A DNA stretch of 64,000 bases, from NCBI GenBank assembly GCA_023614405.1, contig CM042694.1, forward strand, positions 478,551,392-478,615,391. Reading direction: 5' to 3'. Under the pieces are notes generated by a model. It was not told the origin of the DNA. It was given only the letters and a program-made list of their open reading frames with translations, and searched no databases. Every line of letters starts with the position of its first letter. Positions within the stretch are counted from its first letter, which is position 1. The DNA comes from Avena insularis (taxonomy: Eukaryota; Streptophyta; Magnoliopsida; Poales; Poaceae). Shown in pieces: positions 32,526-42,697 of this stretch. A program made the translations under genes and the position numbers.

Positions 32526-34037
32526 TGATACGTCCATTTTGCATCACTATTCTATGTCATAATTCACTATTATTCATTGATATATTTCATATTAAGAGAT
32601 GATACTTATGTTATTCCATCCGTTTTTGCATGGTTGATGACTTTTGGAGCATGGATCGCTGCTGTCAGGATTCTGATGGAAAAGGTGCTGTTTGGAGGCA
32701 AAATTCGTGAAGATCAGAAAATCCGGGAAAATATACGGAAATCCTATTTTTCCAGAAGACGAAGGCTGCCAGAAGAGGGAGTGGAGATGGGCCACAGGGG
32801 GCCCACACCACCCCCTGGCGCGGGCAAGCCTAGGCTGCGCCACCAGGTGGTGTGGCCGCCCTGGCTCACCTCTGGCTCTCCCCTCTGGCGTATATATTCC
32901 TCCTGAAACCCTGAGACTCGAGGAGCAACCACAGAAAGATTCCGCCGCCTCTGTGGGGTGGAAAACACCGAGAGAGAAAGATCTCTCCGCCAGACAGAAT
33001 TCTGCTGGAGGAATTCCTTCCCGGAGAGGGGAGCTCATTGCCATCAACACCACCATCAAGCTAGACTTCATCAGGATCATCATAATCATCACCACCATCA
33101 TCACCATCAGCACCCTCATCACCATCTCCATATTGCTGTAACAATTGCGTTGAATCTTGCATAGTTCTTAGGGGAAACTTTCCCGGTGTTGATTACTCTT
33201 TGTAGTTGATGCTATTGAGTGAACCGTTGAATTATTGTTTATGTTCAGATTGTTATACATCATTATTCCATCTCTGATCATGATCCATATGATGTCTTGT
33301 GAGTAGTTCGTTTTGTTCTTGAGGACATGGGAGAAGTCATGTTGTTGGTAGTGGAGTTGTGTTGAGAAAGATTCAATACTTTGATATTTAAGTTGTGGTG
33401 TACTTCTTCTAGTGGTGTCATGTGAATGTCGACTACATGACACTTCACCTATATGGGCCTAGGGGAATGCATTGTGTATTTGTCTAGTAATCGTAGGGGT
33501 TGCCGGAGTGACAGAAACCCGAACCCCCGTTAGGAAACCATTGCACAAGGGACGTAAGGGTCTTAGAGTTTAAACCTATGGTTAGGTTTCTACCTTAATT
33601 ACTTTCTTGTACTTATGGATGTTTGCAAGGGGTATAATCACAAGTATGTATTAGTCCTAGGAAGGTCGGTACATTAGCACAGGTTCACCCACACAACACT
33701 TAGCAAGCTAAAGAAGATTAATCAACTATATGAAGCGAAAGAACTTGACAGTCTTCCCATGTGTCCTCGAGAACGTTTGGTCATCTTAAGTAATACAACC
33801 GGCTTGTCCTTTGCTGCATAAAGGATTGGGCCATTTGCTGCATTTGTTCTTACTGTCTTTTATTTACTCGTACTTTGTTTACTTGCTTTATCAAAAAACC
33901 CTAAAAATCCGTTTGCTAAGTATTTGAAGAGAATTCCTGATCCATACCACTAGCCAGCACCTTCTGCTCCTTGTTGGGTTCGACACTCTTACTTATCAAA
34001 AATACTGCGATACACCCCCTATACTTGTGGGTCATCA
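32526..34037 (+). mobile_element. 3' LTR of element 2
   Basis: It matches 26133-27637 along its length, ends ...CTTGTGGGTCATCA and is followed by the GATAT duplication. It contains the (CAT)n run at about 33075-33127. Frames inside are incidental. Confidence 0.92.
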
Positions 34038-35137
34038 GATATCATGCTCTTTTGTTTGCGGATGTCTTCGGTGTGAAATAAAAGGGGAGCTTGTAAGTCC
34101 ATGGAGTTATATATGTGTGTTAGAGAAACGCCTGGGCCCCCGGTCTAATCCATGCCTAATCATTGTGGAAACCTGCAGCGTAACCATAATGAGTATCTAT
34201 GAAGCATTCTTCTTATAAAAAAAGAGAGATAGCTATTGAGAAAAAGAAAAAATAAAAAGAGTTATGAGAAAAGAGGAAAGAGAGAAAAAAGCACCATTTT
34301 CCAATGGTAAATAAGAAGATTGCTGAGATGCTCGTTGTCTGCTTGCCTTGTCACTTTGATATGGGGATTCTTCCGTATCATAGGGCAAGGGGTACCCCGT
34401 TGGCGGTTCTCTATGATACACATGTATTTACTATGACAAGAACTTACAGGTAACTAAAGTTGAGTAGCATGAGGAGCGGCCCTCATACTCAAAGGACATG
34501 AGATTTCCAGTTTATAGTTTGTCAAGCATATAACTCAGATTGGACCTCACTTTCACCTTAACCATTTAAAGATGCTTATGATAGGGGCAATGAGAGCTCA
34601 AAACTAATGAGTACCATACTTTCAGCATTTGGAAACCTTTCAAACTTTTCAAAACCTTTTTATTTCCTTGTTGAGTCTCCACATACTCTCTGAGCACTTT
34701 CCTGAGAGCATAGTTGTCATTCTTAGTGTAATGTGCTTGTCTCAAAACTGGATTAATTGTGTCATGACTTTGATGCTTGTATCTTTGATATCTTTACTTC
34801 TAGTCTTCACCTTAACTTCAGAGGTGCCTTGGCATTTATGTTTGCTCTACAATCAAAGGCAAGCGAGATACCACTCTATCATACATTTTTATGAGCATTG
34901 CAATGTTCCTTATGTTTATGTTTCATGCCACTTACTATTTTTGAGTTAGAAGCTCTTCATAGCTTGCAATGACTATTAAGTAAACTTAGTTGCATACTCT
35001 TTATTATGAATTGCCTGAGTAGTTGATCATATGCTAAGAATATATACATATTATGAAGAAAATGTGTTCATGAAAGTTTCTTTTATCGCCCTCAGTTTTC
35101 AACTGAATTGCTTGAGGACAAGAAATAAGCTAAGCTT
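34038..35137 (+). other. 3' non-coding part of element 1 (right of the nested element)
   Basis: It resumes element 1 after the GATAT duplication. It resembles 62200-62700 of element 3 in places (for example the A-rich AAAAAGAGA tract and ATTCTTCCGTATCAT), which shows that the families are related in the 3' region. No gene is seen; frame 34629-34949 is unsupported. Confidence 0.6.
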
Positions 35138-35146
35138 GGGGGGAGT
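35138..35146 (+). other. 3' polypurine tract (element 1)
   Basis: GGGGGGAGT immediately precedes the LTR start at 35147. Confidence 0.85.
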
Positions 35147-36537
35147 TGATACGTCCAAAACGTATCTACTTTCCCGAACACTTTTGCTATTGGTTTTCCT
35201 CTAAACTTGTGTGATTTGGGTACAACTAACACGGACTGATGCTGTTTTTAGTAGAATTACCTTGGTGTCTAGTTTTTGTGCAGAAAATCAACTATCAGGA
35301 AAAATCCCGGAAAATATGCCAAAAATTCTATTTCACCAGAAGACTCTCGAAGTCAGAAGACGAGACGGAGTAGGGCCACGAGGGACCCACACCACCTGGC
35401 CGCACGGGCCAAGCCAGGCCGTGTCTGGGGGTGGTGTGGCCGCCTCGGCTGCCCCCTCGGCCTCCCTCTTTGCCTATAAGTTGCCTCTTGACCTAAAAAC
35501 CATGGGGGGTTCGACATTTTTCTAGAAAGAGTTCCTCTACGCCGCCACCACCAGATTCCGCGATTCAGAACCAAAAACTCCATTCTGGCACCCTGCTAGG
35601 ACGAGGAATTGGAGGAGATCATCGCCATCATCATCACCATCGCTTCTCCATCGACCATCCATGTTTCCCCCATCCATGATTGAGTAATCCCCTGTTGTAG
35701 GCTATGGGGATGGTAGGGATTGGATGAGATCGTTCATGTAACGGCATCTGATTGTTAGGGCATGGTGCCTAGTATCTATTATTAGTGCTTTTTGACTTTG
35801 TTGCAACTTGTTATGCTTAATGCTTGTCACTAGGGCCTGAGTGCCATGATTTTAGATCTGAACATGTTATTGATTCATTATGATAGTATTGTTTATGGTC
35901 TTACCTACAAGTTGTATACACATATTGTTGTCCGGAACCAAAGGCCCCGAAGTGACAACAATCGGGATAACCGGAGGGAATGGCTTTGATGTGAGGATCA
36001 CATGTATTCATGGAGTGTTAATTCTTTGCTCCGGTGCTCTATTAAAAGGAGCACCTTAATTGCCAGTAGTTCCCTTGAGGCCCCGCTACAAACGGGCTGG
36101 CAGGACAAAAGATGTTGTGCAAGTTCTCATTGCGAGCACGTATGACTATATATGGAATACATGCCTATGATTATTTAGTACTTGGATGCTTTATCTTATT
36201 TATCTGCAAATGCCCTATGTTTTGATTGCCATATGAATTGTCTTGTCCATGCAATGCCCGTCCATCCATCCCTATGCCTACCGCGCTTTAATCCTACTGT
36301 TTACTGCAATTGTTACTACTGTCTTTACTTTTACTACTGCTATTACTTTGCTATTGCTATTACAAAACTGTATCTTGATAAACCATCGTGAGCAAGATTG
36401 TTTCAGTGTGACTAAATTGACAACTCAGTTGTTAAGGCTTATAAATATTCTTTGGCTGCCCTTGTGTCGAATCAATAAATTGGGTTTCACTTCCCTCGAA
36501 AATTCTGCGATACACCCCCTATACTTGTGGGTCATCA
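35147..36537 (+). mobile_element. 3' LTR of Athila-lineage element 1
   Basis: It matches 16001-17395 with about 7% differences, many of them C/T or G/A transitions as expected of methylated repeats. It ends GGGTCATCA, followed by the AATCC duplication and copia RT sequence. Confidence 0.92.
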
Positions 36538-36542
36538 AATCC

Positions 36543-36779
36543 ATGAAATACGAGATGGAATCCATGTATGAAAACTAGGTTGGGACCTTGGTGGACTTAC
36601 CTCACGACCGAAAGGCCGTTGAGAATAAATGGATTTTCAAAAGAAAAACTGATGTTGATGGTAATGTAACCATCTATAAATCTCGACTTGTCGCAAAGGG
36701 GTTTTGACAAATTCAAGGAGTTGACTACGATGAGACATTCTCTCCGGTAGCAATGCTAAAGTCGGTTAGGATTATGTTA
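36543..36779 (+). pseudogene. Copia RT N-terminal segment (plus copia)
   Basis: It resumes copia pol between the Athila-lineage and Tat-type insertions: EMESMYEN, LVDLPHDRKAVENKWIFKRK, YKSRLVAKGF and DYDETFSPVA, which are the fingers of a Ty1/copia RT. Two stop codons occur (near 36576 and 36706). The segment is cut at 36784 by element A, and the next coding bases are at 41391. Confidence 0.88.
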
Positions 36780-36784
36780 GAAAT
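36780..36784. repeat. Target-site duplication GAAAT/GCAAT of element A
   Basis: GAAAT before 36785 and GCAAT at 41391-41395 differ at one base. The copia reading continues across the pair. Confidence 0.8.
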
Positions 36785-37347
36785 TGACGAGGGTTTAACT
36801 CATCAATGCCCATTGTTATGGACTTAGGTTCAGGAATTGAGGAGCGCTGGAAATCTCGGTACGGCTAGCAAACAAGCACACAGGGACGCAAGGTTTACCC
36901 AGGTTCAGGCCTCGTAGAGGACCCTACTCCTGCTTGTCTGTTCTTGATTGATGATGATCCGAAGGATTACAATATCGCCAATGGTGGTGTATGCGCAGAT
37001 TAGATCTGGTGTATGTGTCAATGTGGGAGATCGTAGATCTATCTATTTGGGGAGTCGTAATGTCTAGATCTATTGTGGCGTAGCGTGTCCTCCTCGTTGG
37101 ACCCTCCTAGCCTTTATATATGGGGAGGCTAGGTCTCAGGTACCAATACAAGTTGGTTACAAGTTGTATTCAAACTCTAGTCTTGAGGTTTCCTTCTCTT
37201 GTGCGTTTGGGAGTCTGTGTCCATATGGGCTTCATATCAGTCGAACCGTCATGGGCATCATGGACCTGTGCAGGTCGTCGAGTGCGCCTTCCGTCGGGCC
37301 GCACCAGGTACGCTGTAGTTGAGTGCCTATTGGGCATACCCATGTCA
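36785..37347 (-). mobile_element. 3' LTR of element A (563 bp)
   Basis: On the minus strand it reads TGACATGGGTATGCCC... to ...AAACCCTCGTCA. A TATATATAAAGG promoter-like box lies at 37112-37123. It keeps the last 34 bases that the 5' LTR has lost. Confidence 0.9.
37112..37123 (-). promoter_or_regulatory. TATA box in element A LTR
   Basis: On the minus strand CATATATAAAGG is followed by CTAGGAGGGTCC. It is conserved in the other LTR near 41153-41164 and as TATATAAAGG in element B. Confidence 0.6.
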
Positions 37348-37361
37348 GTAGCCCCCGAGTG
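37348..37361 (-). other. 3' polypurine tract of element A
   Basis: On the minus strand CACTCGGGGGCTAC directly precedes the LTR start TGACATGGG. The same 14 bases occupy the same place in element B (47023-47036). Confidence 0.8.
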
Positions 37362-39039
37362 TCCATGCGAATCGTTGATTCGGATGGAGACTTTAGAAGT
37401 CTTGAGTCTTGCATTAGGATGTCGGAGTCGACAATTGTGTCGAGTGCGAAGCACTTCCCCCGGAAGTTCATCGAGTCAATCGAATTTATAGTAGTTCATA
37501 GGGATGATGGTAAACGTGCCTGGTACGCTCGACGGATCGGGACCAGTTAATTGCTCTAGGGCAAAAACAACGCTACCTACTCAAACTCGAGTCCCTGGAC
37601 TCGAATTCGGAAATTGCTGGCGTAATTTGACTCATGCCACGGAGGCCTTACAGGAGTCGAATTCCAGTGTATGGGTGTGAGCACTCGACGCGTCCGTCAA
37701 GGCATATTCATCGTACCTACAGGCACGGATATATCTCTGGTAGTGCGCAACAGATGCGTTGCCAGGCCTTATTCAGGTCTTATCTTCACGCTGTAAGCGC
37801 GGCATCCGAATTTTGTCATCGCGGAGATGATTCAGATGGCCCAGGAGACGTAATCTCTTTGTAGGGAAAATATGAGGCGGAGTCGCCATAGCCTTCGAGT
37901 GTGGATGTTATCGACACACAATACGATGTACAAGGAAAAATAATCATAGGGTGCGCGACCAGCGCTCCCTATGGCAGTAGCCCCTGAGTGCCTGGTTGAG
38001 TCGAAGACTTGGGCAGGGACTAAAAACTTTTTGCGACTGCTGTCGTCTTTTGCTTGCTTCAGTCGAATATGCTTTCAGCGCTCCCTATGGGAGTAACCCA
38101 AAGCTCACAATCGAATCGTAGATTCGAGTGAAGGGTTTTCATGATGCTTGGATATCTTCACAAATTTCTTCGGGTGCGCGGCCAGCGTTCCCTATGGGAG
38201 TAGCCCCCGAGTCCTTAGTCGAATCGTGGATTTGAGTGAGGATTTAGAGCATGTCACTCGAGGATCTTGTATATGCGCGACCAGCGCTCCAGTTTGGAGT
38301 AGCCCCCGAGTGTCTGGTGGAGTCGTAGACTCGGGCAGAGAATCGAGACTTGTATCTTGTAGACGCAGTTGAAAATAATGCACGGAGAAACCACTGATCC
38401 GGAAGTGCATCGAGTCAGCGTCTCACTCATAAGGAGCCAAGTGTCGACGATGCAGTCAAAGTCATGCGGCGATTAGCCGGGTGAGTCGATGATGCAGATG
38501 GAGTCGACACAGTCATTTCTGTCGGGCGCGCGACCCACGCCGCATGTGTGTAGCATCAAGCGATGCAATCATCCGAGGAGGTAGTCGACTCGGGTGTTGA
38601 GTGTATGTTGTAGTCATTTATTTTTTCGACTCCTGTTGGAGGATCTGATAGAATAGCTTGATGCAGTCGACATCTTTGTATGCTACATAAAATGCAAAGA
38701 ATTGTGAAGTACTTGTATCTTTAAAAGAATATTTGCCTGTTGGCTTGTAAAGTAAAATTCTCGTGCCAATCAAGTCGACACTTTTGCACTGTATGCTAGG
38801 CCTTTTCGTTAGCCTGGTTACCCTTAGTCTCAGTACCTTGCCGAGGCACTCGGAGTTCAAGGATTCGATGGTCAGGCAGAATCAGCTACTCAGGTTGTCG
38901 CGCATGAGATGCTCGAGTGCCCGGAGTCGACGACACATTAGGTTACTCGAAGAGGGCGCAACCCTCGAGTGTTTTGAGTGTGATTAAAATAAACGATTAT
39001 TTACTCTTGGTAGAGGAAAAACTTAGCTTTATTGGTAGT
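37362..39039 (-). other. Element A interior with PPT-like modules
   Basis: No gene is supported. The module AGCGCTCCCTATGGGAGTAG followed by CCCCCGAGT (plus strand) recurs in altered forms at about 37961, 38078, 38179 and 38281. Reverse-complemented, it gives CGGGGGCTACTCCCATAGGG, which resembles the polypurine tract plus LTR start. Frames here (for example 37634-37864) lack domains. Confidence 0.7.
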
Positions 39040-40060
39040 TGCCGTGGACGAAGTTGATGCAGCCGCGGATGAAATCGACGCGGTAGAGGATCGCGTGGCG
39101 GAGTCGAAGACCGTAGCGCGTCGCCGCAGCCAAAGACCACAGCAGGTCGCGTGATGGAGTCGAAGACTGCAGTGAGTCACCATAGCCCAAGACCGCAGTG
39201 AGTCAGCGTAGATGAAGGCGGTAGTGGGCCTTGTGGCGGAGTCGAAGATTGTAGTGGTTCGCGGTCGTGGGAGTCGAGGGAGCCTCCGTCACCTAAGCTG
39301 AAGAACGTAGCGGTTCGCCGAAGTTAAAGACCACGGCGGGTCTCTGAAGTGGAGTCGGCGGAGCCCCCGAGTGTAGAATCAGCGATGTCGACGGGGTCGA
39401 TGCGGCGTACGTGGAGTCGATGCAACTTGCGACTGCGAAGACCATGGCGGGTCACTGTAGTAGAAGACCGCAGCCGTTCGATGGAATCGAAGACCGCAGC
39501 GGGTCACCAGCGCCGAGGGAGCCCCCGAGTCGCTAGAGTCGAGGACCGAAGAGGGTCGTATGGTGGAGTCGAAGGAGCCCCCGAGTTGCTGGAACCAAAA
39601 ATCGGAGTCGTAGGAGCCGAAGACCGCAGCGGGGCATCAAAGTCGATGTCGGCAGTGGTTCGCTGGAGCCGATGTAATCGGCGGGTCATGGTCGATGTCG
39701 AAGACCACGGAAAATCACCAGAGTAGAAGACCGCAGCGGGTCGATGAAGTCGAAGACCGTAGCGATACCTCGGAGTCGAAGGAGTCCCCGATTCGCTGGA
39801 GCCGATGGCAGCAGTAGGTCAACGTAGTCGAAGACCGTTGCGGGTCACCACAATCAAAGACTGTAGTGGGCCGCATGACGGAGTCGGCGCATCCCCCGCG
39901 TGTAGAGTTAATGTGGTCACGTAATCGAGGTCGACGAGCTGGAGTCGTTGCGGCGGGGTCGCCGGATTTTTATTTGGAAGGAGTCAATGCAGTGGCGAGT
40001 GGCTCGGCAAACATGGAGTCGCGTCACGTGGGCGTAGAGCTGATGCGACGCACAGAGTTG
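39040..40060. repeat. Degenerate short-repeat region in element A
   Basis: The motif GTCGAAGACCGCAGCGGGTC and variants recur at irregular 40-130-base spacing, for example near 39103, 39160, 39238, 39487, 39748 and 39827. They are interleaved with GGAGCCCCCGAGT. Frames on both strands are arginine/serine-rich translations of the repeat and not genes. Confidence 0.8.
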
Positions 40061-40842
40061 AAATGATGAAGAATACCAGACTTTCTATCCGACGCGGCTG
40101 TTTTCACGTCTTCCATATTGCTGTTGTAACTGGTCCTTATAAACGTCCGATCCAGATTTCCCTTTTTCTTCTTTTGTTCTTACGGAAATTAATCCATCTA
40201 TGTTTTTGATTTTTTCTTTGAACTCGTACTAGGATCGGATAAGTGTACGTAACTAAAGTTGATTTCTGCTCTCCATTTGACTTGCTCTTTTCTTCTTCTT
40301 CTTTTTAACCAGTACGTGAAGTATCATAAGCAAACAAAAGTGTGGCATCTGGACTTGATGTTATTACAAATCTGATTGGGCTTTCCTAGTTCACGATGCT
40401 CTCCAATCTTGTGTCTTTTTTACCACGGCAGTGTGCACGCGTGCGTACGCCATCCGACAGGAGAGCAACATAGTAGTCGCGACAAATGAGACTTGTACTG
40501 TAACTACTGGTTTGACATATATGACTCATCTTGATTTGATCCGTCAATCAGCGACTTGATTCCTCGTTACTCCATGGAGATTACCGCAGCGGCTGACCGA
40601 TCGCCAGATCACCAGTCTCGCGACTCCAATTCTTGATGAGCTCGAACGTCCAGCATATGATAGCCTCCATGTCAGTGAAGATAAAATTGACCGTGACGGA
40701 GACGTCGACCGCGGATGAATTGGCCAAACGCGATCCGACCGTGTTGATGATGAGGGATCCAAATCAAATCTAGCCTCCGATGCCGATGAATTGTAGATCG
40801 TCAGTGATGGGGCCGTCGAGATCGCAACATCAGCGCTCCCAG
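40061..40842 (-). other. Element A leader region
   Basis: On the minus strand this follows the PBS. The frame at 40924-40544 crosses the PBS and LTR end, so it is not a genuine gene. AT-rich sequence at 40080-40330 and no protein motif. Possibly the vestige of a gag start. Confidence 0.5.
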
Positions 40843-40861
40843 TTCCCACAGATGGCGCCAA
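40843..40861 (-). other. Primer-binding site of element A
   Basis: On the minus strand TTGGCGCCATCTGTGGGAA directly follows the 5' LTR. This is the usual form of PBS in plant Tat-lineage gypsy elements; I do not name the tRNA. Confidence 0.8.
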
Positions 40862-41390
40862 TGGACTTAGGTTCAGGAATTGAGGAGCGCTGGAAATCTC
40901 GGTATGGCTAGCAAACAAGCACACAGGGACGCAAGGTTTACCCAGGTTCAGGCCTTGTAGAGGACCCTACTCCTGCTTGTCTGCTCTTGATTGATGATGA
41001 TCCGAAGGATTACAATATCCCTGATGGCGGTGTATGCGCAGATTAGATCTGGCGTATGTGTCGATGTGGGAGATCCTAGATCTATCTATTTGGGGAGTCG
41101 CGATGTCTAGATCTATTGTTGCGTAGCGTGTCCTCCTCGTTGGACCCTCCTAGCCTTTATATATGGGGAGGCTAGGTCTCAGGTACCAATACAAGTTGGT
41201 TACAAGTTGTATTCAAACTCTAGTCTTGAGGTTTCCTTGTTTTGTGCGTTTGGGAGTCCGTGTCCATATGGGCTTCATATCAGTCGAACCGTCATGGGCG
41301 TCATGGACCTGTGCAGGTCGTCGAGTGCGCCTTCCGTCGGGCCGCACCAGGTACGCTGTAGTTGAGTGCCTATTGGGCATACCCATGTCA
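40862..41390 (-). mobile_element. 5' LTR of element A (529 bp, 3' end shortened)
   Basis: It matches 36785-37347 except that the last 34 bases (from TAACAATGGGC to CCTCGTCA) are absent, so the LTR ends AAGTCCA and abuts the PBS. Any short ORF in it is incidental. Confidence 0.88.
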
Positions 41391-42665
41391 GCAATTGTTG
41401 CTTATTTCGATTATGAGATATGGTAGATGGATGTCAAAACTGCATTCCTCAATGGTAACATTGAAGAAGAGTCGTATATGATACAACCAAAGGGTTTTGT
41501 CAATCCTAAGGATGCTGACAAGGTGTGCATGCTTCAACGATCCATCTATGGACTGAAGCAAGCATCCCGGAGTTGGAATATCTGCTTTGATGAGGTGATC
41601 AAAGAGTTTGGATTTGTCCAAACTTATGGAGAGGCTTGTATTTACAAGAAAGTGAGTGGAAGCATTGTGCCATTTCTAATATTATATGTGGATGACATAT
41701 TTTTAATTGGAAATGATATAGATCTTTTAAACAGTGTTAAAAGTTATCTAAACAGCAAATTTTCGATGAAGGACCTAGGTGAAGCGTCATACATATTAGG
41801 CATAAAGATCTATAGAGATAGATCAAGGCACCTGATAGGGCTATCACAAAGTACATACCTTGATAAGATTTTAAAGAACTTTAAAATGGACAGAAGTAAG
41901 AAGGCGTTCTTACCAATGTTGCAAGGCAAGACATTGAGTAAGACTCAAAGTCTGGCTACGGTGGAAGAAAGAGGGTTAATGGATAAAATCCCCTATGCAT
42001 CGGCTATAGGCTCTATAATGTATGCCATGTTATGTACAAGACCGGATGTGGGACATGCAATTAGTTTAACTAGTAGGTACCAATCTGATCCAGGGTCGGA
42101 ACACTGGATAGCGGTCAAGAATATCCTTAAGTACTTAAGAAGAACTAAGGATATGTTTCTTGTATACGGAGGTGAAGAAGAGCTGGTCGCTAAGTGTTAT
42201 GTCAACGCTAGCTTTGACACCGATCTAGATGACTCTAAGTCTCAATCTGGATATGTATTTCTCTTGAACGGAGCAGCAGTTAGTTGGAGGAGTTCCAAAC
42301 AACCTGTGGTTGCTGGATCAACGACGGAGGCGGAATATGTTGCTGCTTCAGAAGCGGCAGGAAGCAGTTTGGATGAAGGAGTTCACAACCAAACTAGGTG
42401 TGTTCCTAGTGAGTTGGACCCAATGGTTATCTATTGTGACAATAATGGATCCATAGCCAACTCCAAGGAACCAAGGTCTCATAAGAATTCCAAGCATATT
42501 AAGCGCCTGTTTCACTCCATCCGCGAGCATGTCAAGGATGGAGATATAAATATTTGTAAAGTACACATGGATCTCAATGTTGAAGATCAGTTGACTAAAG
42601 TTCTCCCTAGGGCAAAACATGATCAGCACCAGAACTCCATGGGTGTTAGATTTATCACTATGTAA
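41391..42665 (+). CDS. Copia reverse transcriptase and RNase H (plus copia, 3' part of pol)
   Basis: An uninterrupted 412-codon frame (41427-42665) follows a stop at 41424 (VAYFDYEIW then TAG). In order: DVKTAFLNG (first catalytic Asp), PKGFVNP, YGLKQASRSWN, the YVDD box at about residue 91 (ILYVDDIFLIGND), DLGEASYILGIKI, then the link LPMLQGKTLSKTQ, YASAIGSIMYAMLCTRPDV and the RNase H part (SQSGYVFLLNGAAVSWRSSKQ, STTEAEYVAASEA, YCDNNGSIANSKEP, KHIKRLFHSIREHV). It ends 32 bases before the 3' LTR, which is the normal polyprotein end. It makes cDNA and removes RNA. The 5' part of RT is in the interrupted segment at 36543, so no complete enzyme is encoded. Confidence 0.93.
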
Positions 42666-42697
42666 CTAGATTATTGTCTCTATTGCAAGTGGGAGAC

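Larger units (their letters stand above)
26133..34037 (+). mobile_element. Gag-only Athila-like LTR retrotransposon (element 2), nested in element 1
   Basis: LTRs at 26133-27637 (1505) and 32526-34037 (1512) start TGATACGTC and end GGGTCATCA. Flanking GATAT at 26128-26132 and 34038-34042 is an exact 5-bp duplication. The interior has a degenerate tRNA-Asp-type PBS, one gag-like gene, a small second ORF and a GGGGGGAG polypurine tract. No protease, RT, RNase H or integrase motif is seen, so it depends on proteins in trans. The LTRs differ by about a dozen changes in the first 330 bases. Confidence 0.93.
16001..36537 (+). mobile_element. Athila-lineage LTR retrotransposon with internal tandem duplication (element 1)
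   Basis: LTRs of 1395 and 1391 bases (16001-17395, 35147-36537) start TGATACGTCC and end GGGTCATCA. A tRNA-Asp-type PBS follows the first, and a GGGGGGAG polypurine tract precedes the second. The interior codes gag and an aspartic protease, then an ATHILA-ORF1-like segment; no RT, RNase H or integrase is seen. It is therefore probably non-autonomous and mobilised in trans. It carries 2.07 tandem copies of a 3.28-kb internal segment and a nested relative (26133-34037). The two LTRs differ by about 7% by eye. Confidence 0.9.
36785..41390 (-). mobile_element. Non-autonomous Tat-type gypsy element A
   Basis: The orientation is minus because the PBS lies inside the right-hand LTR and a polypurine tract inside the left-hand LTR. 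LTRs read TGACATGGG...CCTCGTCA. The 3.5-kb interior has no gag, protease, RT or integrase; instead it has a degenerate short-repeat region (39040-40060) and repeated PPT-like modules (37950-38320). A flawed 5-bp duplication flanks it in copia RT. By eye the LTRs differ by about 3-4%. It resembles a large retrotransposon derivative driven by a related autonomous element. Element B at 45870-47524 is a relative. Confidence 0.88.

Noticed and set aside
37120..37491. Open frame in the element A LTR, repeated at 41163
   Set aside because: It lies in the LTR antisense to the element, has no domain and is duplicated simply because LTRs are duplicated.
39349..39726. Arg/Ser/Glu-rich frame in element A, and antisense frames at 39504-39689
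   Set aside because: Translation of the degenerate short repeat; no motif and no start context.
39040..40060. Possible CRISPR-like array
   Set aside because: Repeats are degenerate, spacing is irregular (40-130 bases), and the surroundings are a plant retrotransposon.
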